Below the pieces are notes generated by a model. The model was not told the origin of the DNA. It made no database searches and saw only the letters and a list, made by a program, of their open reading frames with translations. The position numbers and the translations under genes are program-made. A stretch of 64,000 nt of DNA from Cherax quadricarinatus (taxonomy: Eukaryota > Arthropoda > Malacostraca > Decapoda > Parastacidae), in contig NC_091301.1 of assembly GCF_038502225.1 (NCBI RefSeq), positions 21,415,859 to 21,479,858 on the forward strand, given 5' to 3'. Below, one piece after another: positions 29,353 to 43,636 of the stretch (positions within the stretch are counted from its first letter, which is position 1; each line of letters begins with the position of its first letter).

Positions 29353-32300
29353 TATGACAGGGACTGAAGGCAAGAACATGTCAATGGAAGGAAATAAAAT
29401 GCCTCAGAGGACACAGATGGAGACTCAGTGGGAGGAGGAAAGGGCGAGGTCAGTTTTTGTGTACGGGCTCCAAGAAGCCAAGGGGTCCAACTTTGAAGAA
29501 ATAAAACAGCAGACATCATAGCAGTCACAGAAACAAAACTCGCTGAGACAATAACAGACACAATCTTCCCAACAGGATATCAGATCCTGAGGAAAGATAG
29601 AAGGAGTAGAGGGGGAGGAGGGGTTGCACTGCTCATAAAACACCGATGGGGATTTGAGGAAATGGAAGGCATGGACATGATTGGAGAAAGAGACTACATT
29701 GTAGGTACAATTCAGTCTGGAGAACATAAAGTAGTCATTGGAGTGATGTATAACCCACCACAGAACTGCAGGAGGCCAAGAGAGGAGTACGAAGAAAACA
29801 ACAGGGTGATGGTGGACACACTGGCTGAGGTGGCAAGAAGAGCTCACTCGAGCAGAGCAAAGTTACTGGTAATGGGCGATTTCAACCACAGGGAGATCGA
29901 CTGGGAAAACCTGGAGCCACATGGGGGTCCCGAAACATGGAGAGCCAAGATGATGGATGTGGTACTTGAAAACCTCATGCATCAACATGTCAGGGACACA
30001 ACCAGAGAGAGAGGGGAGGATGAGCCAGCAAGACTGGATCTTGTGTTCACCCTGAGCAGTTCGGACATTGAGGACATCACTTACGAGAGGCCCCTTGGAG
30101 CTAGCGATCATGTGGTGCTGAGTTTTGACTATATAGTAGAGTTACAAGTGGAGAAGGTAACAGGAACTGAAGGGAACAGGCCAAACTATAAAAGGGGGGA
30201 CTACACAGGTATGAGAAACTTCCTGCAGGAGGTTCAGTGGGACAGAGAAATGGTAGGAAAATCAGTAAACGAGATGATGGAATATGTGGCAACAAAGTGC
30301 AAGGAGGCAGAGGAAAGTTTTGTTCCCAAGGGAAACAGAAATAATAGGAAGACCAAAACGAGTCCTTGGTTTACCCGAAGGTGTAGGGAGGCAAAAACTA
30401 AGTGCAACAGAGAATGGAAAAGGTACAGGAGGCATAGGACCCAGGAAAACAAGGAGATTAGTAGAAGAGCCAGAAACGAGTATGCACAGATAAGGAGGGA
30501 GGCCCAGCGACAGTATGAAAACGACATAGCATCGAAAGTCAAATCTGACCTGAAACTGTTGTATAGCCACATTAGGAGGAAGACAACAGTCAAGGACCAG
30601 GTGATAAGGCTGAGGAAAGAAGGTGGAGAACTCACAAGAAACGATCAAGAGGTATGTGAGGAGCTCAACACGAGATTTAAGGAAGTATTTACAGTAGAGA
30701 CAGGAAGGACTCTGAGGGGACGGACCAGATGGGGACACCAGCAAGGAATACACAAACAAGTGTTGGACGACATATATACAGATGAGGAGGAGGTGAAGAA
30801 ACTGCTAAGGGACATCGATACCTCAAAGGCAATGGGACCAGACAACATCTCCCCGTGGGTCCTTAGAGAGGGAGCAGATATGTTGTGCGTGCCACTTGCC
30901 ACAATCTTCAACACATCCCTGGAAACTGGGCAACTACCTGAGGTATGGAAGACGGCAAATGTAGTTCCCATTTTTAAAAAAGGAGACAGAAAAGAGGCAC
31001 TAAACTATAGACCTGTGTCATTGACGTGTATAGTATGCAAAATTATGGAGAAGATTGTCAGGAGGAGAGTGGTGGAGCACCTGGAACGGAACAGGAGTAT
31101 AAATGCCAACCAGCACGGATTCACGGAAGGCAAATCCTGTGTCACAAACCTTCTGGAGTTTTATGATAAAATAACAGAAGTAAGACAAGAGAGAGAGGGG
31201 TGGGTTGATTGCATCTTCTTGGACTGCAAGAAGGCCTTTGACACAGTTCCTCACAAGAGATTAGTGCAGAAGCTAGAGCATCAGGCGCATATAACAGGAA
31301 GGGCACTGCAATGGATCAGAGAATACCTGACAGGGAGGCAACAACGAGTCATGGTACGTAATGATGTATCACAGTGGGCACCTGTGACGAGCGGGGTCCC
31401 ACAGGGGTCGGTCCTAGGACCAGTGCTATTTTTGGTATATGTGAATGACATGACGGAAGGGTTGGATTCAGAAGTGTCCCTGTTTGCAGATGATGTGAAG
31501 TTAATGAGGAGAATCAAATCTGATGAAGACCAGGCAGGACTTCAAAGAGACCTGGACAGACTGGACACCTGGTCCAGCAAATGGCTTCTCGAATTTAATC
31601 CTGCCAAATGCAAAGTCATGAAGATAGGGGAAGGGCACAGAAGACCACAGACAGAGTATAGGCTAGGTGGCCAAAGACTGCAAACCTCACTCAAGGAGAA
31701 AGATCTTGGGGTGAGTATAACACCGAGCATGTCTCTGGAAGCACACATCAATCAGATAACTGCTGCAGCATATGGGCGCCTGGCAAACCTGAGAACAGCA
31801 TTCCGATACCTTAGTAAGGAATCATTCAAGACACTGTACACCGTGTATGTCAGGCCCATACTGGAGTATGCAGCACCTGTTTGGAACCCGCACTTGATAA
31901 AGCATGTCAAGAAACTAGAGAAAGTACGAAGGTTTGCGACAAGGTTAGTTCCAGAGCTAAGGGGAATGTCCTATGAAGAAAGATTAAGGGAAATCGGCCT
32001 GACGACACTGGAGGACAGGAGGGTCAGGGGAGACATGATAACGACATATAAAATACTGCGTGGAATAGACAAGGTGGACAAAGACAGGATGTTCCAGGGA
32101 GGGGACACAGAAACAAGAGGCCACAATTGGAAGTTGAAGACACAAATGAGTCAGAGAGATAGTAGGAAGTATTTCTTCAGTCATAGAGTTGTAAGGCAGT
32201 GGAATAGCCTAGAAAATGACGTAGTGGAGGCAGGAACCATACACAGTTTAAAGACGAGGTTTGATAAAGCTCATGGAGCGGGGAGAGAGAGGGCCCAGTA

Positions 32301-32368
32301 GCAACCAGTGAAGAGGCGGGGCCAGGAGCTAGGACTCGACCCCTGCAACCACAAATAGGTGAGTACAC
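29353..32368 (+). mobile_element. CR1-like LINE, best-preserved copy
   Basis: A 3.0 kb element flanked by (AC)n on both sides. A short 5' stretch (29380-29490) encodes what looks like an ORF1 remnant (SVFVYGLQEAKGSNFEE), then the endonuclease-reverse transcriptase ORF2 to 32301. The 3' UTR is gaagaggcggggccagg...ctcgacccctgcaacc, ending AGGTGAGTAC into (AC)n. At least eight further fragments of this family occur in the window. Confidence 0.9.
29509..32301 (+). CDS. CR1-like ORF2: endonuclease plus reverse transcriptase
   Basis: About 930 codons open from 29497 (preceding in-frame stop at 29494); the first ATG of the long frame is 29662, but homology starts earlier at ADIIAVTETKL. Domains: apurinic-type endonuclease (VTETKL; GVMYNPPQN; LLVMGDFNHREIDW; RLDLVFT; LGASDHVVLSF), then a basic linker and the reverse transcriptase. 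RT motifs: AMGPDNISPWVLRE, ANVVPIFKKGD and NYRPVSLT, FLDCKKAFDTVPH (motif A), SGVPQGSVLGPVLFLVYVND (motif B), LFADDVKL (FADD), EKDLGVSITP. The C-terminal RPILEYAAPVW and WNSLENDVVEA are as in CR1 elements. Catalytic residues look intact. The N-terminus is fused to an ORF1 remnant by a deletion near 29490-29510, so its native start is lost. Confidence 0.88.
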   Translation, partial: ADIIAVTETKLAETITDTIFPTGYQILRKDRRSRGGGGVALLIKHRWGFEEMEGMDMIGERDYIVGTIQSGEHKVVIGVMYNPPQNCRRPREEYEENNRVMVDTLAEVARRAHSSRAKLLVMGDFNHREIDWENLEPHGGPETWRAKMMDVVLENLMHQHVRDTTRERGEDEPARLDLVFTLSSSDIEDITYERPLGASDHVVLSFDYIVELQVEKVTGTEGNRPNYKRGDYTGMRNFLQEVQWDREMVGKSVNEMMEYVATKCKEAEESFVPKGNRNNRKTKTSPWFTRRCREAKTKCNREWKRYRRHRTQENKEISRRARNEYAQIRREAQRQYENDIASKVKSDLKLLYSHIRRKTTVKDQVIRLRKEGGELTRNDQEVCEELNTRFKEVFTVETGRTLRGRTRWGHQQGIHKQVLDDIYTDEEEVKKLLRDIDTSKAMGPDNISPWVLREGADMLCVPLATIFNTSLETGQLPEVWKTANVVPIFKKGDRKEALNYRPVSLTCIVCKIMEKIVRRRVVEHLERNRSINANQHGFTEGKSCVTNLLEFYDKITEVRQEREGWVDCIFLDCKKAFDTVPHKRLVQKLEHQAHITGRALQWIREYLTGRQQRVMVRNDVSQWAPVTSGVPQGSVLGPVLFLVYVNDMTEGLDSEVSLFADDVKLMRRIKSDEDQAGLQRDLDRLDTWSSKWLLEFNPAKCKVMKIGEGHRRPQTEYRLGGQRLQTSLKEKDLGVSITPSMSLEAHINQITAAAYGRLANLRTAFRYLSKESFKTLYTVYVRPILEYAAPVWNPHLIKHVKKLEKVRRFATRLVPELRGMSYEERLREIGLTTLEDRRVRGDMITTYKILRGIDKVDKDRMFQGGDTETRGHNWKLKTQMSQRDSRKYFFSHRVVRQWNSLENDVVEAGTIHSLKTRFDKAHGAGRERAQ

Positions 32369-32389
32369 ACAGACACACACACACACACA

Positions 32390-32456
<67 letters not shown>

Positions 32457-32531
32457 ACACACACACATACAGACACACACACAGACACACACACACAGAC
32501 ACACACACACAGACACACACACACAGACACA
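32369..32531. repeat. (AC)n with AGAC and ACAT variants
   Basis: Array at the 3' end of the CR1-like element, grading into ACACAGAC units. Confidence 0.95.
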
Positions 32532-32532
32532 G

Positions 32533-32890
32533 ATAGATAAAGTGCAAAGATTTGGAACAAGACCAGTCCCGGAGCTAAGGGACATCTCCTACGAGGAAAG
32601 GTTAAGGGAAGTCGACCTGACGACACTGGAGGAGAGGAGAGAGAGTGGGGGGGATATGATAACAACTTATAAAATACTGATAGGAATTGGACTATTTCTT
32701 CAGTCACAGAGTTATCAGGAAGTGGAATAATCTGGAGAGTGAAGTAGTGGAAGCAAATTCCATACATAGCATTTAGAAGAGGTATGATAAAGCTCATGGA
32801 GCAGGGAGAGAGCGACTTAGTATCGACCAGTGAAGAGGCGGGACCAGGGGCTATAACTCGTCCCCTGCAACCACATATAGGTGAGTACAC
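32533..32890 (+). pseudogene. CR1-like LINE fragment (e)
   Basis: Begins in (AC)n at KVQRFGTRPVPELRDISYEERLR, continues TTLEERRESGGDMITTYKIL, then jumps by internal deletion to the YFFSHRV-WNNLESEVVEA region. It ends AGGTGAGTAC and a degenerate AC/CATACA run (32885-32945). Confidence 0.8.
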
Positions 32891-32970
32891 ATGCACACAT
32901 ACATACACACCCACACATGCATACACACACACTTACACACATATATGTGTGTGTGTGTGTGTGTGTGTGC

Positions 32971-34284
<1,314 letters not shown>

Positions 34285-34306
<22 letters not shown>

Positions 34307-34395
34307 CTGCGTACCTTGTTCCAAGGTTCGTAGGTTCGAGTCTCCTTTGGCCAGAGATCAGTGTTTGTGTATATTTCGCCTGCTCTTGCGAATTC
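34285..34395 (+). mobile_element. tRNA-derived SINE
   Basis: gtggtgaggatggtaaagca followed by ggttcgtaggttcgagtctcc gives A- and B-box-like blocks of an RNA polymerase III promoter (B box GGTTCGAGTCT). A ccttgcatatat tail then runs into (TA)n. There is no cloverleaf with a matching acceptor stem, so this is not a functional tRNA gene. Confidence 0.6.
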
Positions 34396-34397
34396 CT

Positions 34398-34399
<2 letters not shown>

Positions 34400-34490
<91 letters not shown>
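34400..34490. repeat. (TA)n microsatellite
   Basis: TA array between a SINE tail and a TIR-element fragment. Confidence 0.95.
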
Positions 34491-34493
<3 letters not shown>

Positions 34494-34575
34494 GTGCCTA
34501 ATCGGTAAAACTGGTCAATTAGCAAGAACTTATTTAAAATTAAGTCCTTTCTAAAATTTTCTTTTATACGTTGAT
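34491..34575 (-). mobile_element. Short TIR element, terminal fragment M3
   Basis: GTCGTGCCTAATCGGTAAAA, then ctggtcaattagcaagaactt and aagtcctttctaaaattttctttt. This matches one end of M4 in reverse. Only about 80 bp remain. Confidence 0.65.
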
Positions 34576-34719
34576 CAATACCACTCGTTCGTGGTTACAA
34601 TAATATATAAATGCTGCTGGTGAGGCTAGTACACCAAACAGGGATGAGAATAAAATTAGCTTAGAAGCTCCCACACCTCCGTATGCCCTCGGATGGTGGC
34701 CCAAGAGCTAGCTGTGTGC

Positions 34720-34837
34720 TGGCTGCACCATTCTTGTTGGGTTGGGTGATCCTGTGGTTTAAAGCGTCATGTGGTTCTCGCTTACCATGAGGCAGTCCAG
34801 TACAACATGGTTTCGAATCCTTGGCTAGCGCAGTGTT

Positions 34838-34924
<87 letters not shown>
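34720..34924 (+). mobile_element. tRNA-like SINE fragment and (TA)n tail
   Basis: ggtgatcctgtggtttaaagcg ... acaatggtttcgaatcctt-like A and B boxes at 34746-34825, then tggtatatat into (TA)n at 34841-34924. 34925-35400 downstream shows no gene. Confidence 0.45.
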
Positions 34925-34926
<2 letters not shown>

Positions 34927-35401
34927 GAGCATAATTCTATTTAATATACATTCAGAAAAAAATTATTTTGGTGACATTTCGTTAAATTTAAGTTCCATAG
35001 GAAGTCATTTTCGAGCAATAAATGAGAATATAAAACTTGTGTATTGGTGCATAATCTCTTGATATGAAAGAGTATTGATGAACGTATTCAATGGAGCTTC
35101 AGCTTATCCACGAATTGGAAATGAAAACTGGACAACGAGTCTATACTGCACGATAATAGAATGTTTGTCATGTATACTCGGAGCATGTATACATTCACCA
35201 TGCATTTGTACCTTGAGCATGCCTATATGTACCGTGTATGCTTTGATTATTTATACATACACTTTGTATATTTATTCTGAGGATTTATACTTTCACTTTG
35301 TATGTTAATTATGAGCATGTACTCAGTCAACACGTAGTTTTATTTTGAGAATGCATCTTCATACGAAATATGTATTTGTTCTGAGTGAGTATGTAAGTTA
35401 A

Positions 35402-35690
35402 TGTGATGTGCAACGTTTGGGAATCTTTAATGAGGAAACGTTTCGCCAGCCAGTAGCTTCTTCAGTCCAATACAAAGAATAACGGAGAAAAATGAGGTGG
35501 AGTTTGAGATAATCAGTCCCTCAGCCTGAAGTCGATGTGTTCGGCCCATCAGTCTTGTGAGAAGAAACTGATTACCTCAAACTACACCTCATCTTCCACA
35601 GTTTTTCTCTGTACTGGACTGAAGAATCCACTGGCTGGTGAAGCGCTTCCTCAGTAAATATCCTCAAATATTGCACAAGTGGGCTCATTC
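35402..35690. mobile_element. PLE-type inverted repeat with hammerhead-like cores
   Basis: Left arm (minus reading): TTGGA CTGAAGA A GCTA-ctggc-TGGC GAA ACGT T TCCTC, then cattaaag and a gttgcacat block. Right arm (plus, 35607-35650): TGGA CTGAAGA A TCCA-ctggc-TGGT GAA GCGC T TCC, then cagtaaat and attgcaca. Arms are separated by about 100 bp of shared inverted sequence (attacctcaaactacacctc). Stem I (GGA/TCC) and the palindromic stem III (ACGT or GCGC) are kept. There is no coding part. Confidence 0.65.
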
Positions 35691-35759
35691 TCTGCATTTT
35701 TATAATTGAAATATTGTAAATGATAATGCACGATCATGTCACAAATTTAGGCATCTTTA

Positions 35760-35935
35760 AATTATGTCCCCTTAAGGGAGGTTCCTGGATGTTGGTGAGG
35801 GGCTCTTGATCTAGGGAATTGGATCTGTGCTCCGGTTCCCTGAATTGAGCTTGAATACCTTCCATCCACATCCCCCACATGCGCTGTATAATCCTATGGG
35901 TTTAGCGCTCTTCCATGATTATTATCATTTTAGTT
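35760..35935 (+). repeat. Dispersed repeat family D (copy 2)
   Basis: gggaggttcctggatgttgg, tgaggggctcttgatctagg, gaattggatctgtgctcc, ggttccctgaattgagc and ccttccatccacatccc, ending tttagcgctcttccatgatt. This is the best copy of the family (others at 3826 and 47015). Confidence 0.6.
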
Positions 35936-36094
35936 ATGTCTCATCAGAACTTTTTCCTATGTAGAGAAATTTCTGTTGCTTTGCATTCCAAGATAAACAC
36001 GAAGAGGTGTTTATATTTGAATGTATATGTTCAGAACAGAGATGAAGTGGGGTGGAGGTCGCGTCCCAGTACAAGGCCAGACGTGAGGTCATGT

Positions 36095-36422
36095 CTCCTA
36101 ACACCTACTGCCCCTGTTGTCCAGCTGTAAATAGATACCTGGGAGTTAGTTGTTGTGGATCGGGTCCTGTGGGAGGACCTTAAAAAGAGCCACGATGGAA
36201 ATAAGCCACGATGGAAATAAGCCATGATGGAAATAAGCCACGATGGAAATAAGCCATGATGGAAATAAGCCACGATGGAAATAAGCCACGATGGAAATAA
36301 GCCACGATGGAAATAAGCCACGGTGGAAATAAGCCACGATGGAAATAAGCCACGATGGAAATAAGCCACGATGGAAATAAGCCACGATGGAAATAAGCCA
36401 CGATGGAAATAAGCCACGATGA
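36095..36422 (+). repeat. SINE tail expanded into a 16-bp minisatellite
   Basis: 36115-36180 matches the tail of the SINE at 47160-47440 (tgtccagctgtaaatagata, cctgggagttag, ggtcctgtggg). From about 36186 the unit GCCACGATGGAAATAA repeats about 15 times with single-base variants (CATGATGG, CGGTGG). The same position of the intact SINE has acaatggcaataagtccacgatg, so the array grew from SINE sequence. The frame reading AYFHRGLFPSWLIS is an artefact. Confidence 0.85.
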
Positions 36423-36604
36423 TTGGCTTTATTGGCTTATCTATGGTTACTAACTCACAGGATTAATAATTTGAATATCTTCTCCTCCTTCTTCTTCTTT
36501 GTTTCTTTTTCACCTTCTTTACTATATACTTTAATGCTTAAAGTGGTGTTGAATGCAACGTTAAGGACCATAGCGCAGTTGACAGGCTCTCAACCTAACC
36601 TACC

Positions 36605-36725
36605 AACTTACATCGTCAGTCTGGTTGTGTGGATAAAGCATTGTGTGCTTTAAAGCAGAGTGAGCGTGTTCGAATCCTGCTGTTGACTGAGAATAATGTA
36701 CGTAAATAATTTCGCACATTTATGA
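36605..36725 (+). mobile_element. tRNA-like SINE (third copy of the 26.2/26.4 kb family)
   Basis: gtctggttgtgtggataaagca ... ctttaaagcagagtgagcgtgttcgaatcctgctg ... ataatttcgcac. The B box is GTTCGAATCC. Confidence 0.6.
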
Positions 36726-36726
36726 A

Positions 36727-37185
36727 ATGTTTAACATACACACACGGGAACCCCAAGTACAGAGGTCTGACGGAAGTCAAAAGCGTCCTGATGGAGCCAC
36801 TATGCTACCTTGGAAGGATGGTAAGCAGATTGCCTGGGACTACACATGTGCCGCCACATTGGCAGACACCTACTTGCCATACTCTGTAGTGGAAGGGGAT
36901 GGAGCTGCCAGCCACATGGAGACCCAGAAGATCCGCAAATATGAAGACCTTCCCCCTTGCTATAACTTCATCCCAATAGGGTCGGAGACCCTTGGAGCAT
37001 GGGGCAAGTGTGCTATAAAGTTCCTAATAGAGCTGGGTGAAAAGCTCATCATAGAAACCAAGGACCACAGGGCGACCAGCTTTCTCTTTCAGAGACTCAG
37101 TGTTGCAATCCAGAGAGGAAATGCCTGCAGCATTCTGGGCACGCGGCCCACCGCCGGGGAGCTGGACGAAGTATTCGAGATGTAG
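36727..37185 (+). CDS. C-terminal domain of a transposon polyprotein (partial)
   Basis: A 152-codon open frame. From about residue 20: KRPDGATMLPWKDGKQIAWD, YTCAATLADTYLPYSVVEGD, YNFIPIGSETLGAWG, KATSFLFQRLSVAIQRGNAC-like, ending GELDEVFEM. I recognise this as the widely repeated C-terminus of reverse-transcriptase-type element proteins in marine invertebrates. The RPDG...WD.TC pattern and the later ETKD suggest a restriction-endonuclease-like fold, but that is inference. The first 15-20 residues (MFNIHTREPQVQRSD) are probably not native, and the upstream polymerase is absent. The following 3' tail is shared with 8510-8735. Confidence 0.6.
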   Translation: MFNIHTREPQVQRSDGSQKRPDGATMLPWKDGKQIAWDYTCAATLADTYLPYSVVEGDGAASHMETQKIRKYEDLPPCYNFIPIGSETLGAWGKCAIKFLIELGEKLIIETKDHRATSFLFQRLSVAIQRGNACSILGTRPTAGELDEVFEM

Positions 37186-37828
<643 letters not shown>

Positions 37829-37837
37829 TAAAAATAA

Positions 37838-37842
<5 letters not shown>

Positions 37843-37934
<92 letters not shown>

Positions 37935-38032
37935 GTTCACCTAGCAGTAAATAGGTACGTGGGTGTTAGTCGACTGGCACTGATGTCAGCTATGGTCTGT
38001 ATAAGTTGTATCGTGTACTTGTAGAAATAAAG

Positions 38033-38115
<83 letters not shown>
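37843..38115. repeat. Two (TA)n arrays around a SINE-tail scrap
   Basis: TA at 37843-37927 and 38036-38115. Between them, 37935-37990 is a SINE-tail fragment (ttcacctagcagtaaatagg, tacgtgggtgttagtcgactg), as in 47265-47315. Confidence 0.85.
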
Positions 38116-38119
<4 letters not shown>

Positions 38120-38259
38120 ACAAAACCAGCAGTCTTTTTAAAAGCTACGTTGAATTGCCACAAAATTCTGAAAAACTCAGGATTACATAGCGCAAAATTT
38201 CAGATTACTTCTCCCTTTCTTTCTCAAATATTCTGCCGTCTTCTGAGAACATCTGCTAT

Positions 38260-38460
38260 TGGGGAAGGCCATGACCATCTCTTCTCTAATTGGTCAGGTT
38301 AATGAATGACTCGCCATGTTATTGGCTAGAAGCAGTGTGACGTCACATCCTCGGCAGTGGGATAGAGACATCTGATTGGACGGCAGTATGAGTGACGTCA
38401 CTCAGCGGGGAGAGAAGCAGCCAATGGGAGAGATGAACGGAGCGGTGCCAGGTAGCGGCT
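38260..38460. promoter_or_regulatory. CRE and CCAAT-rich promoter-like segment
   Basis: Two perfect TGACGTCA palindromes (38338-38345, 38393-38400, centre distance 55 bp). Inverted or direct CCAAT cores occur at ttggtcag (38290), attggct (38321), attggac (38375) and ccaatggg (38421). The composition is less AT-rich than the surroundings. No TATA box or convincing first exon is identified. Could be a real CpG-type promoter or a fragment of a retroelement regulatory region. Confidence 0.45.
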
Positions 38461-38797
38461 CCTGATGTTTATTTTTTCAAATTTGTTTTGAAAAAGGGTG
38501 GGGGAAAAGGGAGGGGTGGGGAAAGGAGAGGGATAGGGAAAGAGGATGGAGAACTGAGAAGGGTGGGGGAGAGGGAAGGGAGAGAGAGTCAAGTGGAGAC
38601 TGCCCAATTGATTCTGTTGGCCACACTCGTGACACCCTCCGGGGAAACCCCAAGATGAAGCCACACTTCAGGGAAGGAGGAAGAGAGATAGTGAGAGATG
38701 AAAGGGTAGATAGGGGAGAAGACAGAAAAATAACTCAGTAGGGACGACGGTAGGGGAGAAAAGAGGGAGAGTGAGAGAGAGAGAAAGAGAGTGAGAA

Positions 38798-38855
<58 letters not shown>

Positions 38856-39164
38856 GGGGTGTGGGGGATGTGGAACCTCCTTGAGCAAGACTTGTGAGTC
38901 TCGCCAAGTCATCAAGGAAAAGTGAGTGCTACTCCTTGGAGATTATGCTCGTCTTCTTGTCGTTGCTGTTGTTGTTGTTATTGTTGCTATTGTTGTTGTT
39001 TTTGTTAATGTCGTCCCCACCACCATCTACCTCTGTTCCATGCCCACTGCTTCCTCAGGTCCCTCCCCACCATCCCCTCCCTCTGGTCCATCCCCACCCT
39101 TCACTCCCTCTCTTTCACTCCCAGTGTCCTGTCTGGGCATCCTGAAGGGATGCATCCTGGGGAA
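38460..39164. other. Gene-free: G-rich tract, (GA)n, (GTT)n, C-rich tract
   Basis: 38495-38600 is gggtgggg-rich. 38750-38852 is GA microsatellite (gagag with gaaagagag variants). 38960-39005 is ttgttgttgtt-like. 39010-39120 is CCT-rich. Short frames across it have no domains. Confidence 0.6.
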
Positions 39165-39605
39165 GGCATCATGGAGGGTGGTATTCTGGAGGGTGGAATC
39201 CTGAAGGGAAGCATCTTCCGGTGAGTTGCATCCTGGAGGGTATCATCTTGGGGTTTACATCTTGGAGGGTGGCATCCTGAAGGGTAGCATCCTGAAGGGT
39301 AGCAACCTGGGGGGTTGCATCCTGGAGGGTTACATCTCCTGGAGGGTAGCATCCTGGAGGGTAGCATCCTGAAAGGTAGCATCCTGGAGGTTGCATCCTG
39401 AAGGGTAGCATCCTGAAAGGTAGCAACCTGGGGGGGTTGCATCCTGGAGGGTTACATCTCTTGGAGGGTAGCATCCTTGGGGGATGCATCACGAAGGGTA
39501 GCATTCTGGAGGGTAGCATCCGGGGGGAATTGCATCCTGAAGGGTAGCATCCTGGGGGGTTGCATCCTGGAGGGTAGAATCCTGGGGGATAGAATCCTGG
39601 GCAAG
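39165..39605. repeat. 15-bp minisatellite
   Basis: About 29 units of a degenerate AGCATCCTGGAGGGT with variants (ctgaagggt, cctggggggt, tacatctcctggagg). Higher-order repeats of about 120 bp are visible (39300 and 39423 blocks). The Cys-Pro-rich frames on the minus strand (CYPSGCYP) are artefacts. Confidence 0.9.
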
Positions 39606-39789
39606 GGTTGCAGTCTTGCCAGTAGTGTGAGTATTGGCACTCCTCTTGTTGGTGTGAGTAACCGTAAGCCCACAGGCAGCAAGCGTTAGAATCAAGTATG
39701 CCTACTGCATTATGCACCTGCACCCTAGCCCCCTGGGTACTGCTATGCCCAGTGGGCTAAAATTGTTCTCGGGTGAAATCCTGGAGGTC

Positions 39790-40960
39790 TAAAGGAAGGA
39801 CATATTGTCTATGTACACATCTCTGTGCAAAAACTGAGGAATTTGATTTCTTTGACACTCTCTATGTGGTATAACCAACGATATGCCCAGATGAGGGGAT
39901 AACGGAATGGTGGTGCTGTTTATTCAGTAACATAGGGATTAGACGTGCGTGAACTGTCAAGATATTGACTGGACACTGGTATTTGATGCCAGGGAAAAAT
40001 GTTTTAGAGCCCATGTTATGATTAATGTTTCCTGTTTATTGAGTGCCGTAATACTCAACTGACATATGTAACAGTATTGTAATTCCCATCAGTCTTTTGC
40101 ATTTGGATGGCACCTATGGCAGTTGCACTGGCATCAGTTATCAGGTAAAAATGTTTCTCAAAATTGGGGAATTTGAGAACAGGAGCAGAAGTGTTTCAGA
40201 AGCATATTCATGAACGGAGTATCGTTCCTAAGCATCTCTGTCAAGGAGCTGCAATATGTGAAATTTTTCTGATAAAAGATCTATAAACTCTTGCTTAATC
40301 AATATAGAGTGTTACAATTTTAGCAGTTTGTGGCTTGGGAAAATGGCTGATGATAGCTACTTTCGCCAGTTGTAGCCCCTCTTGGAGTGAATACAAAACC
40401 AAGAAACTTTATCTTCAACTTCAGACATTGACACTTGGAGAGCGTGATCTTAAGGTTACCATCAGTTAGAACCTCCAGTACCACGTCTAATCTCTCGAGA
40501 TGCTTCTTGACATCGTAAGACATGACGATGGCATCGTCTAAGTGCACCAGGAGAGGCCAGTGACACTCCAAAAGATGTTTATGAATCTCAAAAATGTGAT
40601 ATGGCTGGACTTAACCGAAATACCATTCTGAGGAAGTGATAATGACCTGTAGGGGTGGAGAAGGCTGTTAACTCATGGCTGTCTTCATGCAAAGAGACGT
40701 GCCAAAACACCCTGTAACAAGTCGAGCGTCGAGAAAAATTTGTTATGCACAGTGTTCAGTGACAAGTCACTCAGAATAGGCAGTGGGAAACGATCTGAGA
40801 CTCACTGAGTCAGTGAAAGTTCAGTGCTGCGGCTTCACATCCAGCCTTTCTTGGATACGAAGATCAGTCATGCATTTCATGGCGAATTGCTTGGAGTGAC
40901 AACCTTGTTCTCCAGCATCTTGGTGACAGGTTCCTCAGCAACTGAGCGCTGAGAATGTGG
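39790..40960 (-). pseudogene. Ty3/gypsy polymerase remnant
   Basis: Minus-strand fragments in order: VAEEPVTKMLENKVVTPSNSPW near 40940, FSTLDLLQGVL near 40720 (motif A; F-STLDL), an in-frame LLVHLDDAIVMSYDVKKHLERL (YLDD box, here HLDD) to KCQCLKLKIKFLGFVFTPRG at 40320-40571, then an RNase H piece DASATAIGAIQMQKTDG near 40130 and alnkqe...itWALKHF near 40010. Many stops and frameshifts; H replaces Y in the catalytic box. No LTRs were found nearby. Confidence 0.75.
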
Positions 40961-40965
40961 AAGCA

Positions 40966-41029
40966 CACACACACACACACACACCAGGCCAGGAGCTTGG
41001 ACTCGACCCCTGCAACCTCAACTAGGTGA

Positions 41030-41107
<78 letters not shown>
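40966..41107 (+). repeat. (AC)n with embedded CR1-like 3' terminus
   Basis: (AC)n at 40966-40983, then a 48 bp CR1 3' end (ggccaggagcttggactcg...aactaggtgaatac, 40985-41033), then (AC)n to 41107. Confidence 0.85.
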
Positions 41108-43360
<2,253 letters not shown>

Positions 43361-43636
43361 TACTAAGAACAGGTGAAAGAGGATTTCCCATTGCCATACC
43401 AAATTTCTGAGTTTAAAACTTATCATTAAATACAAATTTTGCATCAACAATGCAAAGTTTAATAAGTTTAATGATAGTAGGAACTGGCAATGGTTTAATA
43501 AGTTTAATGATAAGTTTTACACTCAGATGTTTGGTATGGCAATAGGAAATCCTCTTTCACCTGTGTTCTTAGTAACCTATACATGGATTTTTTTGAAACA
43601 AGGCTGCTTAACACAGTCCTCCCTAATAGAGCTTAA

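Noticed and set aside
36031..36417. 128-codon frame AYFHRGLFPSWLIS.
   Set aside because: Pure product of the 16-bp minisatellite read in a rotating frame.
36180..36422. CRISPR array (regular short repeats).
   Set aside because: The units are contiguous with no unique spacers, and this is eukaryotic DNA. The same holds for the 15-, 19- and 62-bp arrays.
39101..39723. Cysteine-rich secreted protein on the minus strand (CYPSGCYP, 184 codons).
   Set aside because: Entirely the 15-bp minisatellite; no signal peptide or unique part.
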